This document shows, one piece after another, positions 12,537 through 25,507 of a stretch of 62,915 bases of DNA. Origin of the DNA: Parachlorella kessleri (lineage: Eukaryota > Chlorophyta > Trebouxiophyceae > Chlorellales > Chlorellaceae); the NCBI GenBank assembly GCA_001598975.1, contig BBXU01002009.1, positions 1-62,915 on the forward strand, in the 5' to 3' direction. Below the pieces are notes generated by a model, which was not told the origin of the DNA, did no database searches, and saw only the letters and a program-made list of their open reading frames with translations. Within the stretch, counting starts at the first letter, position 1. Each line of letters begins with the position of its first letter. A program made the position numbers and the translations under genes.

Positions 12537-13990
12537 TATACGTCGTGTAAACCACCATGGCTTGGTAACTTTGGATCAAACCCCTGAACCGAGAATTATA
12601 CCCCTGCCACGGATCATAAATGCTGAGGCCAAGAACGCATGTAGGACTGAGGAGGAGGCAAGGGTCTAGTCCAGGCAGAAGGCGAGCACGGCGAGCTGGC
12701 ACCACCTGCCTTCCCACTTTATGGTGAGGCTAGCCGCTGGGGAAGCAACACAGCATAGGCACAGTGGGAGCGAGTGAGGCTAGTAGAACTGTGCTGAATA
12801 GTTTGCCGCTAAGTGGAGGGTAGCCCGCTGGAGCATAGCTGTTGGGATCGCACTGTATCCCTTGGCCCTCAAACACTCTTAGAGGAATTACTAGCGCTGC
12901 TTGCCTGACTTCGCAACTGTGACTCGCACTGCTGTAGCACAGGGCAGATTACAATAGGCTTCACTTTGAAGATATCCAGGGTTAGCAAGTAGAGTGGTGT
13001 ACACCCTGCCGGCTGTCAATGGAAGTATGCTGTTGCGTGAGGCACCTTGCCGCTCTGATGGCTAGCACTGGGGGCATGATGCAGTCAGCAGCCGCCTCTG
13101 AAGCGCTGGTGATATGCATATGACCCACAAGTGGCTCATCCGACGGCCCAGTTTGCACTTGCAGCATGCAATCAAGGCTCGCATGACGAGCTCTCAGTGC
13201 TTCTGATACCATGCAGCCTCAAGCGGTGCTTGCAGTGGCCGTGGTAACCGGGAAGGATGGCTGGCACCATCCTGACAGCCAGAACGGCCCTTCATTTTTA
13301 CTTGTGTGTGTGGGAGTTCAGGAAGGACAAGAGCGGGGGCCCGGTGGTTCTGTGCCATCTGTCATTGATGCCGCCTGTGAGGTCTTAAAGTGTGTTGTGA
13401 CACATACAGCATGCATTTCGAGTGCTACTGGTTGCTGGTGCTGGCGCCTGCCTCTACAGCCCCGCAACAGTAGATGGGGGCGGTCTGGCAATACCAGTGT
13501 GGCCAGCAGCCGGGTCAGGCTTGACTTTGTTTGCAGGTAGCCTCTTGGGCGGCGGAAACCCAGCTGGCCCTCCTTACGAAACGTGGGCAGCAGGCCAGTG
13601 GATGTATGTGTTGAAGGGGTGCTCTGCATGGAAACTCAGATCTGTGCGGTCCTTGATGACTTGCAGGTCTGCAGAGGTGCGATGCGATTGTGGGTTGGTT
13701 CTTGCGGACCATGGTCATGGTCGTGGGCCTTGCACACAAGTGGTCGTGGACTGGAATGGTGCTGGAGTTGGGTTGCAGCGTGCTCTGTCGGTTCGCATTG
13801 ACCTCTGATATGTGCCAGTCCCACTGCTCGTACTGGTAGCCTCAACTGTGTGTCATGTACCTGAGACTGACAGGTCGGGCGCACTGCTTGGGACCCGGCT
13901 ACCTGCGGTGTGGGTTGCTATGTATCCCTCCCTAGTGTCCCCGTACTGGCACATGCATGAAGCTAAGATGTATATGAGGGGTACTTGTGA

Positions 13991-14180
13991 TGAAATCCCT
14001 TTTATACTATTATTATTATTATTACATTAGGGGCCCGGGGAACAAGAATATGAACTCGAGACAGGCAACCCTAGGTGGCTATTGGTGGGGGCCCCAGTTC
14101 CTGGTCCTTCAGATCCTTCAGAGCATGGTCAAACTCGCTCTGGCTGGGTCTCCCGCCAAGGGTTGAAATCCCTTTTATAC
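13991..14180. repeat. 17-base direct repeat pair
   Basis: TGAAATCCCTTTTATAC occurs exactly at 13991-14007 and again at 14164-14180, 156 bases apart. An ATT microsatellite follows the first copy directly. No ORF connects them. Confidence 0.75.
14008..14027 (+). repeat. ATT trinucleotide microsatellite
   Basis: About six ATT units, an unusually AT-rich simple repeat for this sequence, adjoining the first copy of the 17-base direct repeat. Confidence 0.8.
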
Positions 14181-14886
14181 CGGCAGCAGGCTCCACTTTA
14201 ATCTTTATCTACCGGGCATCAGATGCCTTTCACTCCTTGTCTTCGGGAAGTTTGCTGATGGCAGGCAATGCGGACACAGGAGAGTAGGGGTGAACTGTAC
14301 CGACATGGCTGGAAGGACTGTTTGCATTAGTAAGGACCGACTCTCGGCCCTTTCTGACGTGCCAAGTTGTACCTTGTGGCCTCATCAGTCCATTCACACA
14401 ATTTCTACCCTATATCCTTGATAATGGTGGTAAATTCACGGGGAAGGCCTGCTTTTCAGACTTGCACGATGCAGAGAAACTCGTACATTGCCTCCCAAGC
14501 CCGGGTCAAATTGTGGAACGTGGAAATGCCGCATGGAATGGCGACCCGACTTTGGCTGCTCGGTGGAGGCTCAGCTTAGCTCCATCTGTTAGCGGTTCAG
14601 GGAGCCTGGTCATTACGCGTGAGTTCTTGCCCGGTGAGTGTTCGTGATGACCATTTGGGGTAGGGGACTGGCGGCGGCCCCTCCTGCCGACTTTCAGGCT
14701 TGGTTACCTGGGTTTGCACCATTCCCATACTTGGTCAACTCTTCTGACCAGTGATATGTCATCATTGACCGTCCATGGCGCCTGTGACGGGTCAAGCAAG
14801 AGACTTGCAAGTTGCAAGCAAGTGCTGGCTGCTTTGCTCGCAGGCCGAGCTGAGTGAGCCCCCCCTGGCGGTGACAGGAGTGAGCC

Positions 14887-17781
14887 ATGAAGACTGCCGT
14901 CATCCTGTTGGTGGCAGTAGGGTTGAGCCAAGCTGCGCTAGCCCACCCATGTAAGTCCAACGAAGCAAAATTTCGCACTGTCAATACAGGCAGGCATTTG
15001 GTTCAGGCTCCCAGCCCTTGCCTGTGATTTTTCGAGTCGACCACAGAGTACACTAGATGAAGTACCAGAGTTTGGTCCTGTCCCCTGTAATGATGTGCAG
15101 TTCGTGAGCTACTGGGCGATGTCTTCAATGCCGCTGTCACTGACACCCTTGGCCTCGGACTCGCTGACTCCGTTGGGGGCGCCACCGCCATTGGCGGCGT
15201 GGGAGCAAGCACGTTTGGGCGTGCAGATACAGCCGCCGCCGGCCCTTTCGGCTTCGCCTCTGTGAGTGGGCACCAAAGAGGCCCCCATTGCAATAGTTCC
15301 TGTGCCAGCCCACTTGCTGTGCATGACTCTTGAGGCACCGAGGAGCTCCGGAACTTGGCTTGATGCTCGTGGGATGTGGTGGCAGGATGGAGGCCAGGCC
15401 AAGGTCAATGGAAGAGCTCCACTGCTGGCTTGGAACACGCGGTGACTACGCCATGACCGTTCGCTATCAGCCAAGCACACAGCAGAACGTCTCATGCTGC
15501 TATGGGCATCTTGGTTGCGTACTACCAACAGTAAGAGGCCGCTCTGGGCCAATGTCACCTTGTTTTGCATTCTTGCCGCTCGGTGCAGGGCTTCACTGAA
15601 GGTGTCACCAACATTGGCAACCCAGGCTCGGCCAGCTCAGTCGTAACTGCCCTAGGTGAGAAGCACGATTGCACACGACAGCAGCCATGGCCTGGCTAAG
15701 ACTGCCTGTTAGCCTGCCGCCTCACTGCCATGTGGCTGCGAGTAGCAAAGCTGGGCTGTCGTGCGCTCACGTCCAAAAGGCTAATGCCAGTGACGGGGCC
15801 GGCTGAGGCCATGCTTTCGACTGGATGGCCTCCACCTTGGGCAATGGCGTACACCACATGCTTCTCACTGCCCTGGCTGGCTGGGTGTGCCCAGGCACTG
15901 GATCCGCAGCACGGCTATGGTTGCAAGGCCGGCGGCCTGGGCACCGTTGTATACCCCCTTACCTTGAACTCGTGGCCAGCTCCCAAATATAACCTTGCCT
16001 GTAGCTCAGGTGGTGAGCTGGCGAATCTCATGGACAGTGCTGGCTTTGCAGCCTCACAAGAGACGTGAGAATCCAGGGGTGTCGGAAACACACAAGTCCA
16101 GCGGGTCACTGACCATCCACTCTGCCCTCCATGCAGGCGCTTTTGGTGGTAGCGCCAACGGCATCGTCATTGCCAACCCTGGTAGCACCAGTAAGTGACG
16201 ATGCGCTGCTTGCTGGCTGCTCTAATTTGCATGCAAGTTAAGCATCCTTGGTCAACCCTTGGTCAACTCCGCCGTGGAGGGTCGCTAGCGTAGCTTCACA
16301 GACAACATGCCGGCACGCTGCACAGAAATAGCGATTTGGCTATGATACAAGTGGAGGCGGGGAGAGTCATTGTAGTCGAGTTACACCCGGGGTTGGCTAT
16401 GATTGCACTGCACCATTTGGGTTTCCCTGCAGGCACCAACGCTGGAAGCAATGGCAACACCGGCTTTGGCACTTCCACGGCAAACGGATGTGAGTAGTGT
16501 GTGGCTCAGTGCAGCGACTGCTACCTTGCTCTTTTCAGCAATGGTTGCAACCATCTAAATGCCCAAGTCTGCCTGAAAGCAGTGCATTTTTGTTGCAATG
16601 TGAGGAGAGTAGAATTGATGGCTACATCGGCATGCAATGCCTGCAAGTAGGCTTTAGCATGCATGAACTCACCATCACTCCTTACACACCTGGGGCAATG
16701 ATTAGCCACTTCACCCTCCTTGTTAACATCCTGCAGTTGGCAGCTCTGGCACCACTGGCGTTCCCTCTGCTGTAAGTTCAAGCATATGGTACGGTACTGC
16801 CTAGCAACAATGCTGCCGGGAGTTGCTGCAAGATGGACCTGAGAAACGCGTCTGGTGCTTACCCATCCTTGCCTACAAGCTCTCTCTCCCAGCAGCCAGT
16901 CCCTGCTCTCTGCCACGCTGCGAGTACCTGCTCCAGCTGCACTGGCTGTGTGCTTTGTACTGCGCTGAAGCACGCAGTACAAGTTCCTTCTGCCGTCTTT
17001 TGACCTTGCAATGCCTGAAGGGTCCTGGGGTTGCCTTGAAAGATCTTTGCCAACCCTGCTCAGGTGCCCTTCACTCCGGGTGTGAGCCAGGCTGGCACCA
17101 TCCTGACGTCCTCTATTCCTGGGGCCATCTCTAATGTCGTGGCACAGGCAGCCACCAACGGCGCCGTCGTAAGTGCATCAGCGCGCTGCAGATGCCTCTC
17201 TGTTGCCGGGGCTCTTGTATTGGCTGCTTCTTGCATTGTGCAGAAACTAGCAGCAGGCTGTGCAAACGAAATGCTCGCGAAGACTGCAAAACCAAACAAC
17301 CTGGCTTTGGTAGCTCTCCATCAGTGGTCTGGCTGTGCTACTGGCTGCAGGGCGCTGGCAACGGCCAGGCTGTGATCACGGCTGCTCCAGGCGGCACCAT
17401 CACGGGTGCCATCACCCAAACCACCGCCGGCTCCACCCAGAACAGCGGCTTCGGCACGGGCCTAACCGCCGTCAACACCAAGACCCCCAGCGGCGCTGGA
17501 TGCGTGTCCAACCAGCTGGGCGGGGCAATCGCTACTCGTGAGTCACCCTTGCTGCCTTCCTTCCCTTGGTCCTGGCTGGCCGGGCCTGCAATGCTGGGAG
17601 ATAGGCCTGTCCTGGTGCTGCGATTTGTGCGCTTCACTGCAAGCCAGCCACAGTCGGACCTTGTCGCATCTCAGTCATGCGGTGAGCTGGGGTGGTGGGA
17701 AGGGCAATGTGTGAAAGCCAATTTGCCCTTCCAGGCACAAGTGCCGAGCATCCTGCCCTGGCTTTCATGCGTTCCGGCTAG
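14887..17781 (+). CDS. Secreted Gly/Ser/Thr-rich protein of unknown function
   Basis: Nine exons: 14887-14950, 15101-15261, 15589-15655, 16137-16190, 16433-16489, 16737-16771, 17064-17168, 17351-17537, 17735-17781, giving 258 residues with closed phases. The N-terminus MKTAVILLVAVGLSQAALA is a textbook signal peptide. The mature chain is small-residue rich and loosely repetitive: GGVGASTFG, GAFGGSANG, NTGFGTSTANG, NSGFGTG, and Asn-Pro-Gly turns. It has a single cysteine (GAGCVSN) and few charged residues. Most introns are phase 1 and split Gly-rich units, as in genes grown by exon duplication. No membrane segment follows the signal peptide. I recognise no family. A structural wall or matrix protein is one guess; no catalytic motif is visible. 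Confidence 0.75.
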
Positions 17782-18803
17782 ACGGCGTCACTTAGCACTG
17801 AGTCCGGTGCGGTCCTTGACCACGTGCAGCGCTTGGCGCGAAGGAGGGTGGCGGCAGCATCTCTGGCTGCATCGGCAAGTGAGCACGCTGCCGACCTAGC
17901 ACGCCAGCTGCCATGCCATGCTAGTAGCCAGCTGCAGAGAGCAGTGCCCAGGCGTAGGAGCTGCGCACTACAACAGATGTTCCGAATCCGGTGTCTGTTG
18001 ATGTGAACTTGAGCACAGATACTGACAGTGTGGGTTATTCTATCCTCCTTCAATTGGGCTTGTTTCCCTTCGGGTGCTGGCTCACATGGGAAGTGGCATT
18101 TAACAACGCTGATGCCCTGCTCCTCTCATTTGACGATTGTATATATGACTGCCACACGGTAAATCCTAGCACTCCTTACTAGGTAGATATGCGGCTTGGT
18201 GAATCATTCCTAGTGAATCACTCTTAGTACAAGATCGCAAGCCACCCTGCTATAAAACCCAGCAATACCTGCCACCAGCAACTCAGGTTGGCACGTTGGG
18301 AGCTTGGGGGCAGTCCTGGGCCATTAGGATGACGGGCTAGAAGGCCAGGGCCCGTCTGACTGACTGACTCGCCGAGGAGCTGTGTGGGACCGCGCTTGCG
18401 CGTCGGAGCTGGCGGTTAGTTGACACTAAGAAGTAAGACACCAGCTATGCTATATACATTGTAAGCTTCCACGGATATGTACCAAAGCTGAACCTTGAGT
18501 TCCTGTGCTCTCCTACCACAACCATGGCGTCCAACCGCTTGGCCGTCATGACGTCCCCTCCCTAATAGTGGCTGCAGCTGACCAGGCTTGCACGCTGAAA
18601 GCAAGGTTCGAGCCGCTCACAGCTTTATATGTTGTCATCGGACGGGCAAAAGCTGGAAGGGGCGTTGCAGGACTCCCCCACTCAGCTCAAGGGCTGAGCT
18701 CGTTGAAGCCCAGATTGCTGAGGACCCCAAAAACTGTGCGGAGGAATAGAAGGTCAGTGATATCATGTTTGGTGCCTCGTTGTGCAGGTCTGGTATTGCC
18801 GTG
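17782..18803. other. Intergenic region
   Basis: 3' UTR of the secreted-protein gene, with TGTAA at 18460-18464, and the upstream region of the beta-helix gene. No further gene is visible. Confidence 0.55.
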
Positions 18804-21800
18804 ATGGCGCGCCCAGCACGGCTTTCCCCTGTGGCAGGACTTGCCTTTCTGGCTGTCCTGGGTTGTTCGCTTGTTGTTCTCCGAGAAAGCAAACGGAGCT
18901 TGACACACAGCGTTCCCGCCGGGTATGCGGCCATGAGAAGGCAGCTGAGGCAGCAGCAATACACTCTGGAACTGTTAAGGGTGGAGCAGTTGCTACGGCC
19001 AGTGCAAGGGGCTAGGCAGGTGCAGCACAGCTTGTTATCAGAGCAGGGTTTAGGTAGGAAAACAGCAAGGCCGCCGAGGCAGCCGCAGGCAGCACACCTA
19101 AGACAACCCAGCCTAGCAGTCAGGGAAGAGCCGCAGTGGGAGAATGTTGAGCCCCAGCAGCGGCAGCAACAGCAGCAGACATTTGTTAGATTGCCCAGCA
19201 GCCCTCAGCAGCCAGTTAAGCGTACAGCAGGAGGCCAGGGGCCCCTTATTCGGCAAGGGCACACCCAGCAGCAGCAACACGTGGAGGCTTTAGCTGGCAA
19301 GCAGCCAGGCTTGCCACAAAGGCCAAAGGGCCCTGCCGGCGCGTCCTTGCAGCCAGGGCGAAGGCTGCACTCACCAGTACCTACTGCTCAGGACCCGCTC
19401 TCTCCCCTGCCAACTAATCAGGCGCCCGGCCCAGCTGCGCCTTTACTGCCGTCACCGCCACCGGATCCGCCAACACCACCAACGCAGCCGACGACGTGAG
19501 TGGGGAGGCCTGCTGCTAGCTCTAGCTCTCTCGTGCTTGAGCTCGCCCTTCCTGGAACCTTCTGGAATGGGTACTAATCTACATCATCCGGAAAGGCTTA
19601 AGCCCAAGTTCATAAACAAGCTTTGGTCTTGTGCCTGCTGCTGGGTGAGTGGCCTGGCTGCCTCTGTTAAGCGCAGGACTGTGTCCCAGCCAGCATGGGG
19701 CCTGCGGCACTTGAGACAGCTGATCGCCTGCCCAGATGCCAGAAGCGTCAAGCTCTTTGGGGCCAAGGGCGACATGGAAACGGATGACTCAGGTACATGG
19801 CGGGGGGCTGCGATTGCGGGCTCACTTTCCCTGAATCCCTGTCAGCAACTGTAAATGGTGTTGCAGCCGGCGTCATGTTACCAAGCGTGGTCTGGGGAAA
19901 TGTGAACAAGCAAGGTCAGGGGAGTCAGTGCCGGGCCAGAGGGAAGCGGCCAGGGCACATGCATATTCAATGTGGCATGCATGCAATGCTTATGCAGCGG
20001 CCCTAGCAAGCGCAGCAGGGAAGGTAAACTTCCTTTACTTCCCACCTGGCGGCTACCGCATAGCCAGCAGTGTCTCACTGGACAAGCCCCTACTTATTGG
20101 TGAGTTGCTAACAACAAGCCGTATGCACTGCTTTGCTGGTCATTGTTATTCTGTTGCTCCTATCAGGCTTCCCGGTCCAGCTTTTGCATGCTGCGGGAGC
20201 TGTAGGAAGCCGCACATACATTGCTCTCCAGGTTTGAAGGCGCAAAATTGCTAAAGCTGTGCTGAGGTGCCAAGGTGCAAGGCTTATAGGCAGTGCTGCT
20301 GCTGCAGGGTGGGGGGCATACTTCTGGGTGGAGGAGGGCTGTGTTCTAACCCTCACAGGCCAGCCGCGCCACTGGTCTGCATCGGCGGCTATGTTTGCTG
20401 GGCCAGGTGAGATAGCTGGCTGCCAGCAGCTACCTAACTAGCAAACGTCTGTCCAGCCTTAGCATGATCTCTTGCTGCCTAGTATCGAGGACAACCCTAC
20501 TAGTAAATCTCGTATGAGGATGGCGCACATATCTATTGCAGCACGCACCATCCAAGGTGACTAGTTTGGTTCTCTGCTAAGAGAGCCTCATATGTCTATG
20601 GAGGTTGCTGCTTGCAGGCCGGGTGGTCCTTGCTGGCAGGGGTGTTGAGGTGTACCCCGACTGGTTCAAGAACTGGGGTGACGATGATGCTGACGCCCTG
20701 CAAAAGGCTACTGACAGCTGCGGCACGTCTTGCACCATCATGGTGACTAGGAACTACTACATCAACAAGGTACAACCATCCACAGTCCGCAGGAAGTGGA
20801 GTGCCTATTCCAAGCAAGTACGCCAGCTGGGTGCAGAACTTGGTCACACACGTGATGTGTGCTTGGGGCTTGTTCCCTGCTCCTGAGCACCGGCACCGGC
20901 TTAATATGACACCAGGTTGAGGCGCGCCCAGTCTCTGACGTCCCTCTGTTGCCTTGCAGGCGTGGCAGGTTCAGCCCAGCATTGGGGTGTTCAGCACATA
21001 TGCTGGAATCCTATGGCCTGGGGCCTCCAGGACGTCCAAGACAGGGCTCAACCCTGACGGCGTGGTTGTGATGCCTGGTGTCTACAGCAGCCCCCTGATC
21101 TTCACGGGGATCAGGAGCTTCAGCGGCGCTGGCCTGCAAGTGCTGGTGAGCAGCGAGTGGGCAAGCAGCAAGCTACCCCAGCCTAGCGTGGCAGTCCTGT
21201 ACGAGCTTGAAGCCTTGCTCATGGTTGTCGTCTGCTGCAGCCACCTGCTCCGGACCTTGCCTGCACACCTCTACTTCTCTTGATTCCCCCCCTGGGTCTG
21301 CCCTGCAGGGTGGTGCCGCGAGCGTTCAAATCCAGGCTGGCCACATCTCCTATTGTGGCGATGGCCTGCTGTTCGCTCCTGGCCTGGGAGACGAACCACT
21401 CATCCGTGATGTTGCAGTCTCCCACATCTCAGTGATGCAGGCAAGTCTGACTAAACTGTTACTGCTTGCCTAAGCAACTCTGCAAGCAGGTGGCAACTGT
21501 GTGGGCAGGGTGGCCTGCATGGAGTAACCGGGAAATTTGTATTGTATCTTTCTCAGAACGCCGTGGGCTCAGCCTGGGCATTGATGACAATTGAGAGTTC
21601 TCTTGGCACATCTGTTGAAGTTGCCGAAACATCTGTTAGCTGGCTGCAGGCCAACATGCACTCAGTGGTGTTTGAGGCGACAGAGCCAGCCCAAACCCTG
21701 GAGGGCGTGGTGGTGCGGGCCAACTTCAATGTGATGGGAGGGTTTGAGGATCCTGACAGCCCGTCCTCGGCTGTACTCTTCAGGGGGGTGCCACCCACCC

Positions 21801-22979
21801 TGAACAATACACAAGTCATATGGCAGGTGAGGGGTCGACGGCATTGCCGAGAAAACACCCTCTCCTTTCCAGATGAATGCTTGGCGGTACATGCCTGCTC
21901 ACTAATGGTGGCACCCACAAGCCGCTGCAAGGCTACATACAGAGCATGCTCAGTCTGTAACCTGCAGGCCATTGACCCGGCTCAGTTCCAGAACAAGACC
22001 CAGTTCACCATGCTGCAAAGCACGGCTGAGGGCACCGTAACCTCCCTCAGGTTCCGGTGTGAGACCTGGGCAGGCGGCTTTGAGGCGCCCGGCAAGCTCA
22101 TTGATGGAAACTTCAGGCAAGTGTCGGTCAGCCGGGTGCGTATGCACCCGAGACTGGCGCATACTGGAAGCCTAGGCATCCATTGCCCAGGAGCCAGAAA
22201 ATCGTCTCCAGGTAACTCACAAGGCTTGGAAAGCATGGGGGATGCATGTACGCAATCTAGTTCCCTGTGCTGGAACTGTACTGCAAGCATTCACATTGTG
22301 CTTTTCCTTGCCGCAGCTACCTGTCGGCCATGATCTTCACGGCTGGGCCCCTGGACCCCTCCCTCATGTACCGCATAGACGGGGAGCACAACCGTGTGTC
22401 GATTGGGACCGTGGGGGCCCCAGACGTGATCTACCAGCTGCCCCCGGACAGCCTCAACGCAACCCACAAGTTCAGGGCGCCCATCATGGGACAGGTGAGG
22501 ACGACTGACTCTCAAGAGTTCTGCTGTTAACTGCTGCAGCTTCTGGTAGACAGGCATGTGGGTGATCACCTGTGAGGGCCCTTCCCTGCCCTGATGCACA
22601 TGCTGATGAATTCATCCACCCCAACAAGCGGCACCTCATCAGTCTGCCTGGGTACATGTGTCTGGCTTGGCAGAGGTGCTGCAGCTGAGGTGCTGAGTCC
22701 TGTGCCGCCCTGCAGTCTTTCTTTGCGCTGGCGCCAGTAGACGCCATCTGGCCGCCTGGCCAAGTGCGCACTTTCTTTTTCGAGAGCATGTTTGCGGCGA
22801 CGGCGGGCGCCCGCCTGAGGTGCATGCCGTACCGGGCAAACAACCTGGGGATCACTTGCGCAGGCTTTGAGCGGCAAGGCCGTTACAAGGTGGCTTTGAA
22901 GTTGAAGAACAGCGCTGCCTATGCTGTGCCACTCTGGCAACAGAGAGCCGTCATAATGGGCATCCAGGTTGGACCATGA
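18804..22979 (+). CDS. Membrane-anchored pectate-lyase-like beta-helix protein
   Basis: Exons: 18804-19495, (one uncertain link), 19736-19792, 19998-20099, 20308-20406, 20618-20769, 20960-21145, 21309-21440, 21557-21826, 21968-22116, 22317-22494, 22716-22979. A signal-anchor follows the start (LSPVAGLAFLAVLGCSLVVL), then a Gln-rich stalk and a Pro-rich linker. The catalytic-type region resembles Pectate_lyase_3: VKLFGAKGDMETDDS, NFLYFPPGGYRI, and a VLTLTG strand. A second GVEVYPDWF...DDADALQKA unit follows, then beta-strand repeats. This family includes polysaccharide lyases and hydrolases, but I cannot point to catalytic residues. The phases of the first and next coding exons do not join directly, so one small exon is missing between 19496 and 19735. 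Introns after 21440 and 22116 use GC donors. Confidence 0.8.
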
Positions 22980-23603
22980 TGAGAGAGTCTACCAGTTGTA
23001 GTGGGCCCCATTGTCCCTATCCACAGCTAGTGTGACGTGTGATAGTTATGAGTGAAGTGGGGATACTTGATTATGTATCAGTAAGAGCACTGTGTTATGT
23101 AGGAGGCGCTCCGCTGTTGGGAGCTCGACAATAGCTGTTTTCCTTGAATTTGCTTCTGCAGCTCTCTTGCATTGGCAGGGTGCACCTGATGTTGTTCTCT
23201 GCTCACGAAATGCTATGATGAGTACGACTTTTTCCTTTTTACTGCTGCCCCTGAGGCCGATTTAGAGCGTGTGTATCCTAGGGCGTGACGATAACCGTGT
23301 CTCTTGACGCAGCTGCATAGCTTGACTTTGCATGTCTTACATGGCTATGTGTGCTGAGACTGCATATGACACACCCTTCTCCTTGCATGCTGCGCTCTAC
23401 ATGTTAGACCACCCACACAGAAGGGGATCACATCTTTCTGTGTTTAGTGCAATATATTGTGAGTGACCGACAGTTCATTTTGCCCGACTGGTCACCCTTA
23501 GTCATGCGTGTCAATGTCCAAAGGCGAAGACATTCAATAGGGTCTGTTACCGATATTGAAAGTCGAAGTTTTCAGCTCACTGCGTATCCATACCCTCTCC
23601 ATC
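22980..23603. other. Intergenic region
   Basis: 3' end of the beta-helix gene and promoter region of MED7. No ORF, repeat or TGTAA signal stands out. Confidence 0.5.
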
Positions 23604-25507
23604 ATGGCAACAGCACCTCTGCCCGAACAGTCCACGAATCTGCAGCAACTCTATCCCCCTCCCCCACCTGTGTACCAACTGTATCGTGACGACGCAGATG
23701 GCTCTGCCGAGCGCCCGCTACCGCCGGAACCTCCTGCGCCCATCGATGGCACCTACCAGCTCTTTGGCGAGCTCCACACAGTGAGTACAGCAGGCTCCTG
23801 CGCTCACTTGCGTTGCTAGTTACAGCTGATGAGCATCCTAGGCTGCTAGGAGCTGTGGGCTGCAGACAGAGGATGGACTGCCGCCGCTGCAAGGTCAGCA
23901 GCTATACAGTGTGAACGGTGACGGAACCGTAGGTGAGCAGGCCTCCCTCTCGGTCTTGCGTTTCCACTGTGGGATAAGTAGGCTTGAGACAGATAGCTTG
24001 CCAGCAGTAGTGAGTACACTGACTGGCTATTGCAGTCGAGGCTGCAAGCTATCTGCGGCTGTCCAGGCAGCAAGCTATGTGCCGTAGCCCAGGCTTAAAG
24101 CAACTTGTTTCTGATTGCGATCCAGTACAGACTTTAAAGGCGAGCTGCTCCAACTGCATCGTGAGCTGCTGGCCGGCTTTCTAGAACTGCTACGAGTTCT
24201 GACAGACAGGCCATCGCTATATGCTCGCCAGGTGGGCCGCTGCATGCAATTTCCCGTTATGCTTGTTCTGCCGGGAGCTGGCAAAAGAACAGCTTACTTG
24301 AGGGCCTACCTAAAGCCCTGCGGCTAGCTTCTGATGCACGGATCAACCGGCATAGCTCAACTGCAAAGCTGGACACTGGGGTGTGATAAATGATTGCCAC
24401 TGTTGACACAGCGCAGATTGTGGAAGCTTTTCCTGTGTGTGCCCAGCTCGAACTGCTGCTGCTGCTGCTGCCTTCCCGTTATGATATCAGGTGGAGAGCT
24501 TAGGCTTGCTACTGCGAAACTTCCAGCACCTCTTAAACGCCGCACGGCCCTATCAGGCTCGAGCCACTCTGGCGCACATGCTGAGCCAGGTAGGGTGCCT
24601 CGGTGCTGCTGCTAAGGAGTACGGCCAGTGTGTATTGAATCATGATGGGGGCGGTGCGGCACGCGCTCCACTCTTAAGGTCAGACCAGTGGGCCGGGTAA
24701 AGCCTGGAGGATAGCATTTAGAGGATGGCAGGGCCGTTGGTAGTCTGTCGACCGGTAGAGTGGCTTTACGATTCAGCTGTTGGAACTGTGTTGATGATCC
24801 TGAGCTGTACAAGCGATGTGGGCGGGAGTTTATGCCGCCAAATGGCAGTGCTGCCCAGTGGCGCCGGTTGCGGTGTGTTTTTGCTGTTTTTGAGTGTCTG
24901 GCAAGTTACACTCCCAGGTGTGCTGGAAAGGCCTGGCCCTGGGCATCTCAACCAAAGTTGTTCTCCGTACCATGGCTTGTCTCAGGAAGTGGACGAGAGG
25001 CGGCAAGCAGCGCAGGAGCTCAGAAAAGCCAGGGAAGCGGCCGGGCAGGCACTGCAAGGGGGTGCAGATCGATTGGCTGCAGCGCTGGTAAGCGCTACTA
25101 CTCTCGCGTGTGTTTCTCGTCAACTTAGGAAGCACCACCAATCGTGCAGCCTGGGGACCTGAACTGACTGCCATCAGTTTCCCATGTAATGCATCACTCT
25201 AACAAGCAGCTTCAGAAGGCAGCAAACAGGGGTCGGTATGCACCAGACAGGTCTACAAAACTGCATTAACATATACCTCCTGTCTGAGATGGACATGTTA
25301 GTCATTGTGACCTGTTCAAGATGCCAGGAAGCCACAAGGACAATAATTACGCAAGGAACATTTGCGGGCCCCAGATGAGGAACATTGCTGTTTCCTCCTC
25401 TGCAGGCCCAGGTGCAGGGGGTCCTTCATCGTGCCGCCAGTCTGCCTGGTGCTCCAAGTCAAGAGTGCGCAGCAATGGCACTACCGGAGCTGATGGACAC
25501 CAGCTAG
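23604..25507 (+). CDS. MED7: Mediator complex subunit 7
   Basis: Six exons: 23604-23780, 23866-23932, 24131-24231, 24491-24589, 24986-25087, 25406-25507, giving 215 residues with closed phases. MED7 sits in the middle module of Mediator and bridges activators to RNA polymerase II in the nucleus. The family signature is plain: N-terminal YPPPPPVYQLY, then PPEPPAPIDGTYQLFGELHT, LPPLQGQQLY, the helix ELLQLHRELLAGFLELLRVL with DRPSLYA, and RNFQHLLNAARPYQARATL, where plants have NLRPHQARATL. The C-terminal helix is Gln/Arg/Ala rich (RRQAAQELRKAREAA), matching the coiled coil that pairs with MED21. Length fits the family (roughly 170-235). The acceptor of exon 3 is the second of two AGs (CAGTACAG); only it keeps the frame. 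Confidence 0.95.

Larger units (their letters stand above)
12298..14886. other. Divergent intergenic region, no gene identified
   Basis: This 2.6-kb region separates the epimerase start (minus strand) from the secreted-protein start (plus strand). It holds a TATATAAG-like stretch at 12529-12536, an ATT microsatellite, and a 17-base direct repeat (13991-14007 and 14164-14180). Short ORFs at 13211-13808 and 14367-14647 match no family I recognise. An old decayed mobile element is possible but unsupported. Confidence 0.5.

Noticed and set aside
12316..14886. Retrotransposon in the gene-poor gap
   Set aside because: No reverse transcriptase, integrase or paired long terminal repeats could be read; the 17-base repeat alone is not enough.
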